From Laspinema sp. D2d (GTDB taxonomy: Bacteria > Cyanobacteriota > Cyanobacteriia > Cyanobacteriales > Laspinemataceae): a DNA stretch of 64,000 nucleotides. The position numbers and the translations under genes are program-made. The stretch lies in the NCBI RefSeq assembly GCF_025370755.1, contig NZ_JAMXFC010000003.1, forward strand, positions 186,001 through 250,000. Reading direction: 5' to 3'. A model generated the notes under the pieces. The model ran no database searches. It was not told the origin of the DNA and saw only the letters and a program-made list of their open reading frames with translations. Positions 30,278-40,189 of the stretch are shown piece after piece (the first letter of the stretch is position 1; each line of letters opens with the position of its first letter).

Positions 30278-33200
30278 CCCACAGAGTTTTGACTCTAGTC
30301 TACCTAGCATTGCTATTATTGGGATGGCAGGTCGCTTTCCTGGCGCTCAAACCTTGGACCAGTTTTGGGACAACTTGCGAAATGGGGTGGAATCGATTTC
30401 GGTCTTTTCAGAGGAAGAATTACTCGCCGCCTCCCTGGCTCCTGAACAGGTCCAGGATCCGAACTATGTCAAAGCTAAGGGAATTTTAGACGATGTGGAA
30501 TGGTTTGATGCCTCTTTCTTTGGTTTTACCCCCAAAGACGCGGAAATCACCGATCCTCAGCACCGATTTTTCCTGGAATGTGCTTGGGAAGCCTTAGAAC
30601 ATTCCGGGTATAATCCGGAAATTTATCCCGGTCTGATCGGCGTGTATGCTGGGTCCGGTGGGGGTTTGAATTCTTATTTATTCAAAAATTTATACTTAAA
30701 TTCTGAGATTCAAACCTGCACGAGTGAATATCAACTGTCCATCGGCAATGAAAAAGACTTTTTGCCCTCCAAACTGTCTTACAAACTGAAGCTAACAGGT
30801 CCAAGCATGGCGGTTCAAACCGCTTGTTCTACCTCTTTGGTGGCGGTAAACATGGCTTGCCAAAGCTTACTCACTTATCAATGTGATATGGCGTTGGCCG
30901 GGGGCGTGGCAATGACCTTTCCCCAGAAAGCCGGGTATTTGTATCAACCGGGGATGATTCTCTCTCCCGATGGACATTGCCGCGCATTTGATGCCAATGC
31001 CAAAGGGACGGTGAGTGGCAATGGCTTGGGGATTGTGGTCCTGAAGCGACTCCAAGAGGCGATCGCCGATGGGGATTTTATTCATGCGGTGATTCGCGGG
31101 TCAGCCATTAATAATGATGGCGGGTTAAAAGTGGGTTATACTGCTCCGAGTATCCCAGGTCAAGCCGAGGCGATCGCCCAAGCTCAAGCCTTAGCAGAAG
31201 TAGACCCGGAAACAATTACCTATATCGAAGCACATGGGACCGGCACTCCCCTGGGTGATCCAATTGAAATCGCCGCCCTGACGGAAGTTTTCTCCCGGTA
31301 CACCGATAAAACGGGGTTTTGTGCGATCGGGTCGGTGAAAACCAATATCGGCCATTTAGATACCGCTGCCGGGATTGCCGGTTTAATTAAAACCGTTCTC
31401 GCCCTCAAACATCAACAGATTCCGCCCTCCCTGCACTTCCAGCAACCGAATCCTCAACTCAACTTGGAAACCAGTCCTTTTTACGTCAATGCCACTCTCA
31501 CAGACTGGAAAACCAATGGTATCCCCCGTCGCGCTGGGGTGAGTTCCTTCGGGATTGGGGGGACGAATGCTCATGTGATTCTGGAAGAAGCCCCAGTCAG
31601 ACCCAGGCAGGATGAGGGTTTAGCACCTGTCGCGCCGACCCCTCACATCCTGCTGTTATCCGCCAAAACTCCCTCAGCGTTGGATCGAGCAACGGCTAAT
31701 CTAGCTGACCATTTACGCGCCCATCCCGAGGTGAATTTAGCCGATGTAGCTTATACCCTGGCGGTGGGACGGAAGGCGTTTCCCTATCGACGGATAGTCG
31801 TGGCAGAAACCGTGGAAAAGGCGATCGCCCGGTTGGAAGCGGTGGATTCCCAACCCGTCAGGACTCCGGTCCCGGACAAGGGCGATCGCCCAGTAGCCTT
31901 CATGTTTTCCGGACAAGGTACTCAGTATATCCAGATGGCCCAGGAACTGTACGCCACTCAACCTCGGTTCCAAGCTGAAATAGACCGTTGTTGCCAATTC
32001 CTAAAACCCCTGATGGGCCTAGATTTACGAGAAATTCTCTACCCTTCGGATGCCGCAATTACCGAGGCGACGGCACAATTAAAGCAAACGGCAATCACAC
32101 AACCCGCCCTATTTACCATCGAATATGCTTTAGCCCAATTATGGATGTCCTGGGGTATCCAACCGATTGCGGCGATCGGGCATAGTATCGGAGAATATGT
32201 CGCCGCCTGTATTGCGGGGGTCTTTTCCCTAGAAGATGCCTTATCCCTCGTGGCGAAACGGGGACAATTGATGCAGCAAATGCCTCCGGGGACAATGCTG
32301 GCAGTTCCTCTCACTGAGTCCGAACTTCAACCGTTCCTCAATCCTGACTTATCCCTGGCCCTGATCAATGGCCCGGGAAATTGTGTCGTCTCCGGTCCTG
32401 TTGAGGCGATCCAACGCTTGCAACAGCAACTCGGCGATCGCGCTATCGAATGTCGCACCCTGCATACCTCTCACGCATTCCATTCCCCGATGATGGATCC
32501 GATGTTGCCCACCTTCACCGCTGCGGTGGAACAGGTGACCCTAAATCCCCCGCAACTTCCCTATATTTCTAATGTAACCGGGACTTGGATCACCCCCTCA
32601 CAAGCGACCAATCCCGACTATTGGGCGCAACATCTGCGCCAAACGGTGCGCTTTGCGGAAGGATTGGCAACCCTGTTTGAACAATCCGATTGGGGTCTGT
32701 TAGAAGTCGGACCCGGACGCAGTTTAACCACCCTGGCGAAACGGCATCCCGATAAAAGCAAGGATGCTGTGATTCTCTCGTCCCTGCGTCACCCCCACGA
32801 TGAACAATCGGACCTCAATCTATTATTCACCGGATTAAGTGAGTTATGGAAGGCTGGAGTTACGGTGGATTGGGAGCAATTTTATATGGCACAACCGCGC
32901 GATCGCCTCCCCTTACCCACCTATCCTTTTGAGCGCCAACGCTATTGGATTGAACCCGACAACAAGGTATCCACTCCCCGTTCTAAACCTTCCCCTGCCT
33001 TGATTCCAGCGATTTGGACTGGGATGGTTCAGGCGGCTGAGAGTCAGTCTCAACAGGGCCTTGCTGAGTTTGAGAACCCCACTTATGTTCACAAACAACA
33101 GCAGTTGGAGGCGTTATGTCGGGCTTATATTCACCGGACACTGCACCAACTTGGGGCATTTCAGAATCCAACCGAGAGTTATACCCTGTCCCAATTCCTA

Positions 33201-35267
33201 GAGCAATTTAAGATTCTCCCCCAGTATGAACAGTTAGTGGCGCGATGTCTGAATGCTTTAGTAGATCAGGGTCAGTTACAACAACAAGGAACCCAGTTTA
33301 CCCAATTAGTGACCTATTCCCCTGAGTTATTTCAGGTACTCCGCGCACAAGTGCGGGATTTATGGGCGGATACACCCGATTACTTACAATTGGTGGAATG
33401 CTGTGGCGATCGCTATGCGGCTATTCTCACCGGAACAGAAAACCCTTTAAACCTACTGTTTACAGGACCGAATGCTGAGACACTACAGCGGGTTTACCAA
33501 AACTCTCCGGAGTGCTATTACTATGTAGGAATCATGGCTGCTACGCTGCAAGCTTTGGTGAAATCCTGGCCGAGCGATCGCACCTTGCGAATCCTGGAAG
33601 TCGGGGGGGGAACAGGGTCAGCTACGATGTACTTGCTCAAAGAACTCCCAGTAGATCGCACAAGTTACAAGTTTACTGATGTCGGTTTGTCGTTTGTTAA
33701 ACAAGCCCAACAGAAATTTAAGGACTATCCCTTTGTCGAGTATCAACTGTTAGATCTCGACCAGGACCCGACTACCCAGGGTTATACTCCCGGGAGTTTT
33801 GATCTGATCATTGCCTCTCAGGTGATCCATGCTACCCGTCACCTTAGCCAAACCTTGGAACGAGTGCGAACCTTGTTAGCACCTGGGGGCTTTTTGATGA
33901 TGTGGGAGGGAACCAATCCTCGGGACTTATCTTTTGATATCGCCTTCCCTTTACTCCAACGGATTGAGGAAGAGGAATTGCGATCGCTGTATGCATTTTT
34001 ATCGGTGGATCAGTGGCAACAGGCCCTCGCCAAACATGGATTTATCCAGGCGATCGCTGCACCTGGTACCCTATCCGTCTCTGAACATATTCTGATTGCT
34101 CAAACGGCGGGAGTCCCTCAGTCCCCGCCACTCTCCCCCCATCCTCAGTCCATTCCGACTTTACCAGATTCCTCAAGGGAGACCGATAGGACTCTTCTGC
34201 TGCCGCGCAATTCCTTAGAAGAGGCGATCGCCTCGGTTTGGCAACAGTACCTCGGGATTGCATCCATCAGTATCCATGATGATTTCTTTGAGTTAGGGGG
34301 CGATTCCCTCGTTGCGGTGCAGGTCCTGAGCAAACTCCGGGAACGTTTCGATACTGAGTTACCAAACCATACCTTGCTAGAGGCTCCCACTATCGCCGAG
34401 TTAGCCGATTTTATGGCGAAACTTTCCCAGACTCCGTTGCACTCTCCATCCTCCCTTCCCTCTTGCCTGGTGAATATTCAATCCGGTGAAGGGACACCAC
34501 CCTTGTTCTTAATTCATCCGGCAGGGGGTCATGTTTATATCTATCGGGATTTGGTCCGTCAACTGGATGGAAATCTGTCAGTTTATGGACTCCAAGCGCG
34601 GGGGCTTGATGGGAAATTGGCTCCTTTGGATGAAATTCCGGCAATGGCTGAATATTATCTTGATGCCTTGCATCAGGTGCAGCCCGAGGGTCCCTACCGA
34701 ATCGGGGGGGCTTCCTTTGGTGGCATCGTTGCGTTTGAAATGGCTCAACAACTCCAGGGTTCAGGGGAAACGGTGGAGTTGCTGACCATTTTTGATTGCG
34801 CGGGTCCCGAACAATTACCGGCAGGATTTGAAGAAGATGAGGCACAAATTCTGAGTTATCTTCTGGGGGTGGGTGGCAATCTGCCGATCGCCAGCGATCG
34901 CCTGCGTCAGCTTGAACCCGAGGACCAATTTCGTTATTTCCTCGCTCAAGGACGGGACTCTATCCGGTTGCCTTCGGACTTTGGTTTGCCGGAACTCCGG
35001 CATTATGTGGACCTGTTTAAGCGGAATGTGCGGGCGATGCGACGGTATCAATTGCAACCCTATCCCGGACGAATTGTCTTTTTCCGCGCCAGCGATCGCG
35101 ATGAGATTTCCCCCCGAGATCCGGAACGCGCTTGGTTGGAGTTAGCGGCAGAGGGGGTAGAAATTCACGAGGTTCCGGGGAATCACATTACGATGAATTT
35201 TTCCCCCCATGTCCAGGCGATCGCTGACCAACTGATGATCGCCCTCCAGGATGCCCGGTCTCTGTAA
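30270..35267 (+). CDS. Type I PKS module KS-AT-cMT-ACP-TE
   Basis: A 1665-residue PKS. The KS carries active-site Cys186 (VQTACSTSLVA) and EAHGTGTPLGDP. The AT has Ser639 (GHSIGEY) and HAFH (735-738), which indicates malonyl-CoA. A C-methyltransferase follows with LEVGGGTGSA from residue 1109. The ACP has Ser1346 (GGDSLVAVQ). The terminal thioesterase has Ser1482 (GASFGG) and a late His1639 (GNHITM). There are no ketoreductase, dehydratase or enoylreductase domains, so the added unit should stay a beta-ketone, alpha-methylated by the cMT. The start overlaps the NRPS stop by 8 bases. The line should extend a Cys-Phe chain by one methylmalonyl-like unit and release it by hydrolysis or cyclisation. 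The product is an inference. Confidence 0.93.
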   Translation: MDNPQSFDSSLPSIAIIGMAGRFPGAQTLDQFWDNLRNGVESISVFSEEELLAASLAPEQVQDPNYVKAKGILDDVEWFDASFFGFTPKDAEITDPQHRFFLECAWEALEHSGYNPEIYPGLIGVYAGSGGGLNSYLFKNLYLNSEIQTCTSEYQLSIGNEKDFLPSKLSYKLKLTGPSMAVQTACSTSLVAVNMACQSLLTYQCDMALAGGVAMTFPQKAGYLYQPGMILSPDGHCRAFDANAKGTVSGNGLGIVVLKRLQEAIADGDFIHAVIRGSAINNDGGLKVGYTAPSIPGQAEAIAQAQALAEVDPETITYIEAHGTGTPLGDPIEIAALTEVFSRYTDKTGFCAIGSVKTNIGHLDTAAGIAGLIKTVLALKHQQIPPSLHFQQPNPQLNLETSPFYVNATLTDWKTNGIPRRAGVSSFGIGGTNAHVILEEAPVRPRQDEGLAPVAPTPHILLLSAKTPSALDRATANLADHLRAHPEVNLADVAYTLAVGRKAFPYRRIVVAETVEKAIARLEAVDSQPVRTPVPDKGDRPVAFMFSGQGTQYIQMAQELYATQPRFQAEIDRCCQFLKPLMGLDLREILYPSDAAITEATAQLKQTAITQPALFTIEYALAQLWMSWGIQPIAAIGHSIGEYVAACIAGVFSLEDALSLVAKRGQLMQQMPPGTMLAVPLTESELQPFLNPDLSLALINGPGNCVVSGPVEAIQRLQQQLGDRAIECRTLHTSHAFHSPMMDPMLPTFTAAVEQVTLNPPQLPYISNVTGTWITPSQATNPDYWAQHLRQTVRFAEGLATLFEQSDWGLLEVGPGRSLTTLAKRHPDKSKDAVILSSLRHPHDEQSDLNLLFTGLSELWKAGVTVDWEQFYMAQPRDRLPLPTYPFERQRYWIEPDNKVSTPRSKPSPALIPAIWTGMVQAAESQSQQGLAEFENPTYVHKQQQLEALCRAYIHRTLHQLGAFQNPTESYTLSQFLEQFKILPQYEQLVARCLNALVDQGQLQQQGTQFTQLVTYSPELFQVLRAQVRDLWADTPDYLQLVECCGDRYAAILTGTENPLNLLFTGPNAETLQRVYQNSPECYYYVGIMAATLQALVKSWPSDRTLRILEVGGGTGSATMYLLKELPVDRTSYKFTDVGLSFVKQAQQKFKDYPFVEYQLLDLDQDPTTQGYTPGSFDLIIASQVIHATRHLSQTLERVRTLLAPGGFLMMWEGTNPRDLSFDIAFPLLQRIEEEELRSLYAFLSVDQWQQALAKHGFIQAIAAPGTLSVSEHILIAQTAGVPQSPPLSPHPQSIPTLPDSSRETDRTLLLPRNSLEEAIASVWQQYLGIASISIHDDFFELGGDSLVAVQVLSKLRERFDTELPNHTLLEAPTIAELADFMAKLSQTPLHSPSSLPSCLVNIQSGEGTPPLFLIHPAGGHVYIYRDLVRQLDGNLSVYGLQARGLDGKLAPLDEIPAMAEYYLDALHQVQPEGPYRIGGASFGGIVAFEMAQQLQGSGETVELLTIFDCAGPEQLPAGFEEDEAQILSYLLGVGGNLPIASDRLRQLEPEDQFRYFLAQGRDSIRLPSDFGLPELRHYVDLFKRNVRAMRRYQLQPYPGRIVFFRASDRDEISPRDPERAWLELAAEGVEIHEVPGNHITMNFSPHVQAIADQLMIALQDARSL

Positions 35268-35290
35268 GGGTTTCCATCTCTGCATCCTTT

Positions 35291-35358
35291 GAAAAACCGG
35301 GGTTTTGTACAGATTGATTGCTAAGGGACCCAAATTTTGTCCAGAAACCCGGTTTCTT
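35291..35358. repeat. AAACCGGGTTT-type palindromes after the NRPS-PKS operon
   Basis: GAAAAACCGGGGTTTTGT (35291 on) and AGAAACCCGGTTTCTT (35343-35358) belong to the same short palindrome family as the copies near 4957-5024 and 17970. They follow the PKS stop codon and could act as stem-loop terminators. Confidence 0.5.
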
Positions 35359-35507
35359 GTCCCTCCCCCGAGGCTCAAATAGGTCCCTTCTGGAGGGTCA
35401 TCCAGAGGGCAGATCCGGTGGCGGGAAAATTTATTCTCTCAGATGCTTCATATTTCTTAATTTTTTTTAAAATAAGAATAAAGTGAAGCGAACTGCCCCC
35501 TGTTTTT

Positions 35508-36158
35508 ATGTTGTTACAACCGACCCAACGCACGAAACTCGATGAATCCGACGATCGCCTGTTCTATTCCTACCCCCGATTCGTCACCCATGTCGATGAT
35601 GGATTCCTCGACCAACTGACCCATCTGTATCGCGATCGCCTCAAACCCAACAGCCGCATCTTCGATATGATGAGTTCCTGGGTCTCCCATCTCCCCCCAG
35701 ACATGACCTTTGCTCATGTGGAAGGTCATGGTCTCAATGAAGATGAACTCGCGAAAAATCGTCGTCTTGACCATTATTTTGTGCAAGATCTCAATGACAA
35801 CCCCCACCTCCCCCTAGAAGATGAAAGTTTTGATGCGGTCCTGAATGCGGTTTCAGTCCAATATATCCAACATCCCGAAGTCGTCTTTAGCGAAATTCAC
35901 CGCATCCTGAAACCCGGTGGCATCGCAATTATTAGTTTTTCCAATCGAATGTTTTATCAAAAAGCGATTCAAGCATGGCGCGAGGGGAACGAAGGGTCTC
36001 GCGTGGCCTTGGTGAAACGTTACTTTCAGGCCGTGGAAGGGTTTTCTAACCCTGAAGCGATCGCCCGCAAGTCCGATCTCCCTTCTATCTTGCAGTTTAT
36101 GGGTATGGGCGGTGGCGACCCCTTTTATGCGATTATCGCCCATCGTTTACCGGAATAA
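35508..36158 (+). CDS. Class I SAM-dependent methyltransferase domain protein
   Basis: A 216-residue protein with the methyltransferase-11 layout. Motif I is the atypical RIFDMMSSWVSHLP, lacking the usual glycine cluster. It is followed by DNPHLPLEDESFDAVLNAVSVQYIQHPEVVFSEIHRILKPGGIAIISFSNRMF, typical of motifs IV to VI. I recall a conserved family sharing the DLMSSWVSHLP element. It lies about 240 bases after the PKS, with an AT-rich gap and its own likely promoter, so it may be a housekeeping gene rather than part of the natural-product line. Confidence 0.75.
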   Translation: MLLQPTQRTKLDESDDRLFYSYPRFVTHVDDGFLDQLTHLYRDRLKPNSRIFDMMSSWVSHLPPDMTFAHVEGHGLNEDELAKNRRLDHYFVQDLNDNPHLPLEDESFDAVLNAVSVQYIQHPEVVFSEIHRILKPGGIAIISFSNRMFYQKAIQAWREGNEGSRVALVKRYFQAVEGFSNPEAIARKSDLPSILQFMGMGGGDPFYAIIAHRLPE

Positions 36159-36238
36159 GTCCCTCGGTCAAATGGGGTCCCATCAGGGGATGCTCATCCC
36201 GATCGGGACAGCAAAGATGACCCTGGGCACCGACGGGT

Positions 36239-37102
36239 TTAGAGTGTCGCCAAAATCTTCTCGACTTCCTGACATAATGCTTCGTGGCAATGAGCATTAC
36301 TGGCGATCGCGCAACCCCACTGATTCACATCTTTTTGGTTGTAGCGCAACGGGGTCCCATCGACAAAGGTTAATTGGCCCCCTGCTTCGGTCAAAATTAA
36401 CTCTGGGGCCGCAAAGTCCCAATCTTTGGGTGCACCTCTGCCGGAAAGGGAAATAAACCCATCCACCTGCTGTTCCACAATCGCGGCAATTTTGCACCCG
36501 ATACTCCCCATATATTGTTGGGTTTGGCAGGGTAAGCGTTGCAACAGTTCGTCTAATTTCTCTCCTTTGCGGGTCCGTCGCGTCAGCAAGCATAAGTCTT
36601 GGAGGCGATCGCGAGAGGAAACTTTGACTGGGGTGCGATCGCCAGAACGAGTTTCCACAAAGGCCCCCCCTCCACGCTGGGCGTAATATAATTTCTGGGC
36701 GGAAGGCACTGCCACCACCGCTACCACGGGTTGACCCTCATAAACTAAGGCAATATGGACCGCATAGTTAGGGTTTTGCTCAATGTAGGCGCGGGTGCCA
36801 TCGATGGGATCAATAATCCAAACCCACTGGTGTGCGCGGCGATCGCCGTTAGTATGGGATTGATAACTTTCCTCACTCAGATAGCCAAACTCCAGACTGC
36901 CAAAAGCAATCCGTAATTTTTGCAATATATACTCGTTCGCCGCTACATCCGCATTGGTGACAGGACCTTCTTTTTTTTCCCTCACCTTCAGTTTTCCGGC
37001 GGCATCGGTATGATAATAGGTCAGAATATCCGCACTTCCCCACCCAATCATCCGGGCGATCGCTCCTATCTCCTCCAATTTCTCTAAGCGATTGTCCGTC
37101 AT
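36239..37102 (-). CDS. Inositol-monophosphatase/CysQ family phosphatase
   Basis: A 287-residue enzyme with the lithium-sensitive Mg-dependent phosphatase motifs: WIIDPIDGTRAYIEQNPNYAV (DPIDGT) and DWDFAAPELILTEAGGQLT. GPVTNADVAANEYIL and SEES are metal-site segments. Members include 3'(2'),5'-bisphosphate nucleotidase (CysQ), which removes PAP from sulfur assimilation, and inositol phosphatases. The length and the SEES motif favour CysQ. The ATG at 37102 is preferred (AGGAA about 7 bases upstream); an alternative ATG at 37132 would add 10 residues. Confidence 0.82.
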   Translation of the reverse strand: MTDNRLEKLEEIGAIARMIGWGSADILTYYHTDAAGKLKVREKKEGPVTNADVAANEYILQKLRIAFGSLEFGYLSEESYQSHTNGDRRAHQWVWIIDPIDGTRAYIEQNPNYAVHIALVYEGQPVVAVVAVPSAQKLYYAQRGGGAFVETRSGDRTPVKVSSRDRLQDLCLLTRRTRKGEKLDELLQRLPCQTQQYMGSIGCKIAAIVEQQVDGFISLSGRGAPKDWDFAAPELILTEAGGQLTFVDGTPLRYNQKDVNQWGCAIASNAHCHEALCQEVEKILATL

Positions 37103-37306
37103 CGATGTTCCTAACTGTTTGCTTTTCCTCATTTTCCTCTGGGGTGATTGGCCTAATTTTACAACCCTCTCCCGATAATTTATCCGGTTTTTTTATACAT
37201 TTGAAAAGCGCAGCTTATCTTTGGTCTTTAATTTTAAGCTGACCTCTCTATCCTAACTTAACCCATGTTTTCTTGATTCAAGACTTGCTAACATTCACTT
37301 GGATTT

Positions 37307-37576
37307 CTAACAATTTTTCCGTAATTTCCCGGACTCCCTATCCCCCGGCACAACCTTTTTCCTGGAAGTGACTTGAAGAATTTCCTGAACACTGCTATAA
37401 GGAAAACCCGAACAATTCGACTCAAACCACACTTCCCCAGAGGTAGCCAGACCGAGATAAATTGCCCTGATTCTCGATCAACGTGATAGGTAACTCCTGT
37501 GCGAGTCTAATTGTTTTACCCCAGGCTTGAACAGCCGGATTATCTACAAAGTTAGGACAGCTTAAAGTTAATCCCC
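37307..37576 (-). pseudogene. Possible frameshifted gene remnant
   Basis: Downstream of the 159-residue membrane protein on the same strand, peptide-like segments continue in different frames. One reads CPNFVDNPAVQAWGKTIRLA before a stop at 37422; another reads IYLGLATSGEVWFESNCSGF in a second frame, ending at 37307. They could be one decayed gene with two frameshifts, or chance. I do not recognise the family. Apart from this, the gap 37103-37576 shows nothing else. Confidence 0.25.
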
Positions 37577-38056
37577 TTAATGTTCTAAATAAGCCCATTG
37601 TTTCCAGTCTCGACGGCGGGACAATCCTTTAATTTCAATATCCATTCGATTCGCTTCGGCAATTTCAAAAATTCGCCGCAATCCATTTCTAAAATTTTTC
37701 TGTTTACTATTAAAAGAAATAGAATATCGTAAGGGTTCACGGGCTTGAATATACACTAAGCGATTATTTTTACGATTAGACACTAAAATAGCTCGTTTTA
37801 CATCAACCCAAGGGATAATCAGCCTCGGACTCAGAGGACTGCGCCGCACAATTCGGGTATTACTAATTTCTATCGCCGCACATAATTCATCGGCAATAAT
37901 CAGTAATGGACTGGTCATAGCAATCCAAATTAGCGCAGTTCCAATCGGAATCAAAAGCAGTGACAGACAGGCACAGATTAAGTAAAAGACTCCTAATCCC
38001 CAACCAATCCACGGATGACGAGGAGAGAGCCGCAGGAATTGTTCTCGGGTATTCAT
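37577..38056 (-). CDS. Hypothetical small membrane protein
   Basis: A 159-residue protein with one long or two close hydrophobic segments in the first 60 residues (WIGWGLGVFYLICACLSLLLIP and TALIWIAMTSPLLII). These are followed by a soluble, basic C-terminal part with alternating beta-like hydrophobic residues (RIVRRSPLSPRLIIPWVDVKRAILVS). The layout resembles small PH-domain-like membrane proteins, but I cannot assign a family. It lies 90 bases downstream of the PfkB kinase, possibly in the same transcript. Confidence 0.7.
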   Translation of the reverse strand: MNTREQFLRLSPRHPWIGWGLGVFYLICACLSLLLIPIGTALIWIAMTSPLLIIADELCAAIEISNTRIVRRSPLSPRLIIPWVDVKRAILVSNRKNNRLVYIQAREPLRYSISFNSKQKNFRNGLRRIFEIAEANRMDIEIKGLSRRRDWKQWAYLEH

Positions 38057-38146
38057 GGCTTGGCTTCCTTTCCAGGGTTTTTGTGTTAATTCTAATCCAT
38101 TAAAATGGTCTTCAAATCCTTCTACAGAGATAGGTTAAGACGGGCT

Positions 38147-39046
38147 TTAGGTGAGGTGCATCCAAGGGCGTGTTCCAAAGACTTCACAAGCGCTGGATGC
38201 AATTTTTGCCGCAGCAGCTAAAGCCTGGGGAAAGGATTTTTGTAAAATATAATGACAAAATGCCCCATGAAAAATATCACCTGCCCCTAATGTATCAACA
38301 GATTTGATTTGAGGAACTTCTACCAAACCCGAAATACCCTGGCTCAGGTATTGAATGGGTTTTTCCCCGTTAGTAATGGCAATATGGGGGATTCCTAGGT
38401 GAGCCAAATAGGTGAAAACTTCGGAGGCATTGTGGCAGTTTGGGGGATAAAAATTACTGGAACAAATGGCATAATCTACGAAGGGAAGAAGGGTTTCAAA
38501 TCCGGGTTTCCAGCTTCCTCCATCGAGGACGACGGGGAGGGTTTGGGCGTGACTGATTTGGGCAATCCGTTGACTGACGGACATTTGATGTCCATCGATC
38601 AGGACTATGTTAAACTTTTCCCAGGAATCAAGGGGTAGACGATCGCCCAAAATTTGAGATTTTGTCGCATTGATGGAAATCACCGCCCGATCGCCGGTGG
38701 CTTGGGTGACGAGAATCGAAGACAAGGGCGGGGGTTCGGTACGGTGGGGGTCTAAATCGGCGATCGCCACCCCATACCGTTCTAATTCCTCATAAACTAT
38801 GGCCGTTAAGGGATGTTGTCCGACTGACCCTACCAGGGTCGAGTGATTGCCCAAATAGCTAAAGGCGATCGCCGCATTCGTTGCCGGTCCCCCAGCATTG
38901 ATCATCGAGTCAGTCGCCACCAGTTTCTGATTGTTTTGAGGCACTCCTGCGGTTAAATAGATCACGTCCAGGGTGACTAACCCCACAAACAATCCTTGTT
39001 TTTGCCCGGTTTTGTCCTCTCGTTTTAAGCCCGCCAATTCTTCCAT
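38147..39046 (-). CDS. PfkB-family carbohydrate kinase
   Basis: A 299-residue ribokinase-fold protein. It has the N-terminal glycine-rich substrate segment (INAGGPATNAAIAFSYLG) and the C-terminal PfkB signature VDTLGAGDIFHGAFCHYIL, which includes the catalytic Asp and the anion hole. It phosphorylates a sugar or nucleoside; the substrate is not predictable. A GGGAG ribosome-binding site lies before the ATG. It is divergent from rsmI, with a shared 130-base promoter region. Confidence 0.88.
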   Translation of the reverse strand: MEELAGLKREDKTGQKQGLFVGLVTLDVIYLTAGVPQNNQKLVATDSMINAGGPATNAAIAFSYLGNHSTLVGSVGQHPLTAIVYEELERYGVAIADLDPHRTEPPPLSSILVTQATGDRAVISINATKSQILGDRLPLDSWEKFNIVLIDGHQMSVSQRIAQISHAQTLPVVLDGGSWKPGFETLLPFVDYAICSSNFYPPNCHNASEVFTYLAHLGIPHIAITNGEKPIQYLSQGISGLVEVPQIKSVDTLGAGDIFHGAFCHYILQKSFPQALAAAAKIASSACEVFGTRPWMHLT

Positions 39047-39178
39047 TTAAACGCTCCCTGGGGTTCATATTTTATCATGAATTGGGATAGAAATGAGCCA
39101 GAATTCGTAGAAGCCTCTCCACTTATTCCGGGGATACATCATTTATATTAAGATAGGGTAAAACTTAGCCCTCTGTTC

Positions 39179-40048
39179 ATGGAAATTGATTCAAAACTAG
39201 GCACACTTTATATCGTGGGAACGCCCATCGGAAACCTGGAAGATATGACATTCCGGGCGGTGCGAATTTTGCAGGAAGTTGAGGCGATCGCCGCTGAGGA
39301 TACTCGGCACACCGGGAAATTGTTGCATCATTTTCAAATTAAAACCCCGCAAATTAGCTATCACGAACATAACCGGCAACAGCGAATTCCAGAATTAGTG
39401 AATCGGTTAGCAGAAGGCGCGGCGATCGCCCTCGTCACCGATGCTGGAATGCCTGGAATCTCGGATCCCGGATATGAACTCGTCAAAGCTTGTGTGGAAA
39501 AAGGAATTGTAGTCGTGCCGATTCCTGGACCCAGTGCCTGCATTACGGCGATTAGTGCAGCGGGTTTACCCGCTTCTCGATTTACCTTTGAGGGGTTTTT
39601 ACCCGCGAAGGGAAAAGAACGACACCAGCAGTTGCAGCAGTTAAAGGAAGAGACGAGGGCGATGGTGCTTTATGAAGCGCCGCATCGGTTGCGGAAAACA
39701 TTACGGGATTTAGAGAAAATCTTGGGGGGCGATCGCGCCTTGGTTTTAGGGCGAGAGTTAACGAAGCTGCATGAAGAGTTTTGGCGGGGAACAATTGCCG
39801 AAGCCATAGCACATTATGGCGACAATTGTCAACCGAAAGGAGAATTTACCTTAGTCATTGACGGGGGCGATCGCTCAACCCCCGTTTTTTCCGAAGAGAG
39901 CCTTAAGGCGGCATTACAGAAGGCGATCGACCAGGGGCTCACCCGGTCCGAGGCAACCAGGCAGTTGGCGGAGGAAACGGAACTTCCCCGTCGCCAGATT
40001 TATCAACTGGCGATCGCCCTCGATGAGCAAAATGCTCAGGACCTGTAA
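39179..40048 (+). CDS. rsmI: 16S rRNA (cytidine(1402)-2'-O)-methyltransferase
   Basis: A 289-residue tetrapyrrole-methylase-fold protein starting with the RsmI signature GTLYIVGTPIGNLEDMTFRAVRIL. It continues with AAEDTRHTGKLLHHFQI, ALVTDAGMPGISDPGYELVKAC and FEGFLPAKGKERHQ. It 2'-O-methylates C1402 in the ribosomal decoding centre. The length is normal for the family, and the C-terminal helical HTH-like end (LTRSEATRQLAEETELPRRQIYQLA) is present. A TAAGAT -10-like element lies about 20 bases upstream. Confidence 0.95.
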   Translation: MEIDSKLGTLYIVGTPIGNLEDMTFRAVRILQEVEAIAAEDTRHTGKLLHHFQIKTPQISYHEHNRQQRIPELVNRLAEGAAIALVTDAGMPGISDPGYELVKACVEKGIVVVPIPGPSACITAISAAGLPASRFTFEGFLPAKGKERHQQLQQLKEETRAMVLYEAPHRLRKTLRDLEKILGGDRALVLGRELTKLHEEFWRGTIAEAIAHYGDNCQPKGEFTLVIDGGDRSTPVFSEESLKAALQKAIDQGLTRSEATRQLAEETELPRRQIYQLAIALDEQNAQDL

Positions 40049-40189
40049 AGCCTAGAGCCTCACTACATCAGAAATGAGGGACTCAGAAACCGGACGTTAC
40101 AGAAGGACCGGGAAACTGCCCTCTAGTGCCCAGCCGAACCGAGTGGGGGGTCAAAAGGGCCGTCCCTGATTCCCTGTCGCCATTAACCC

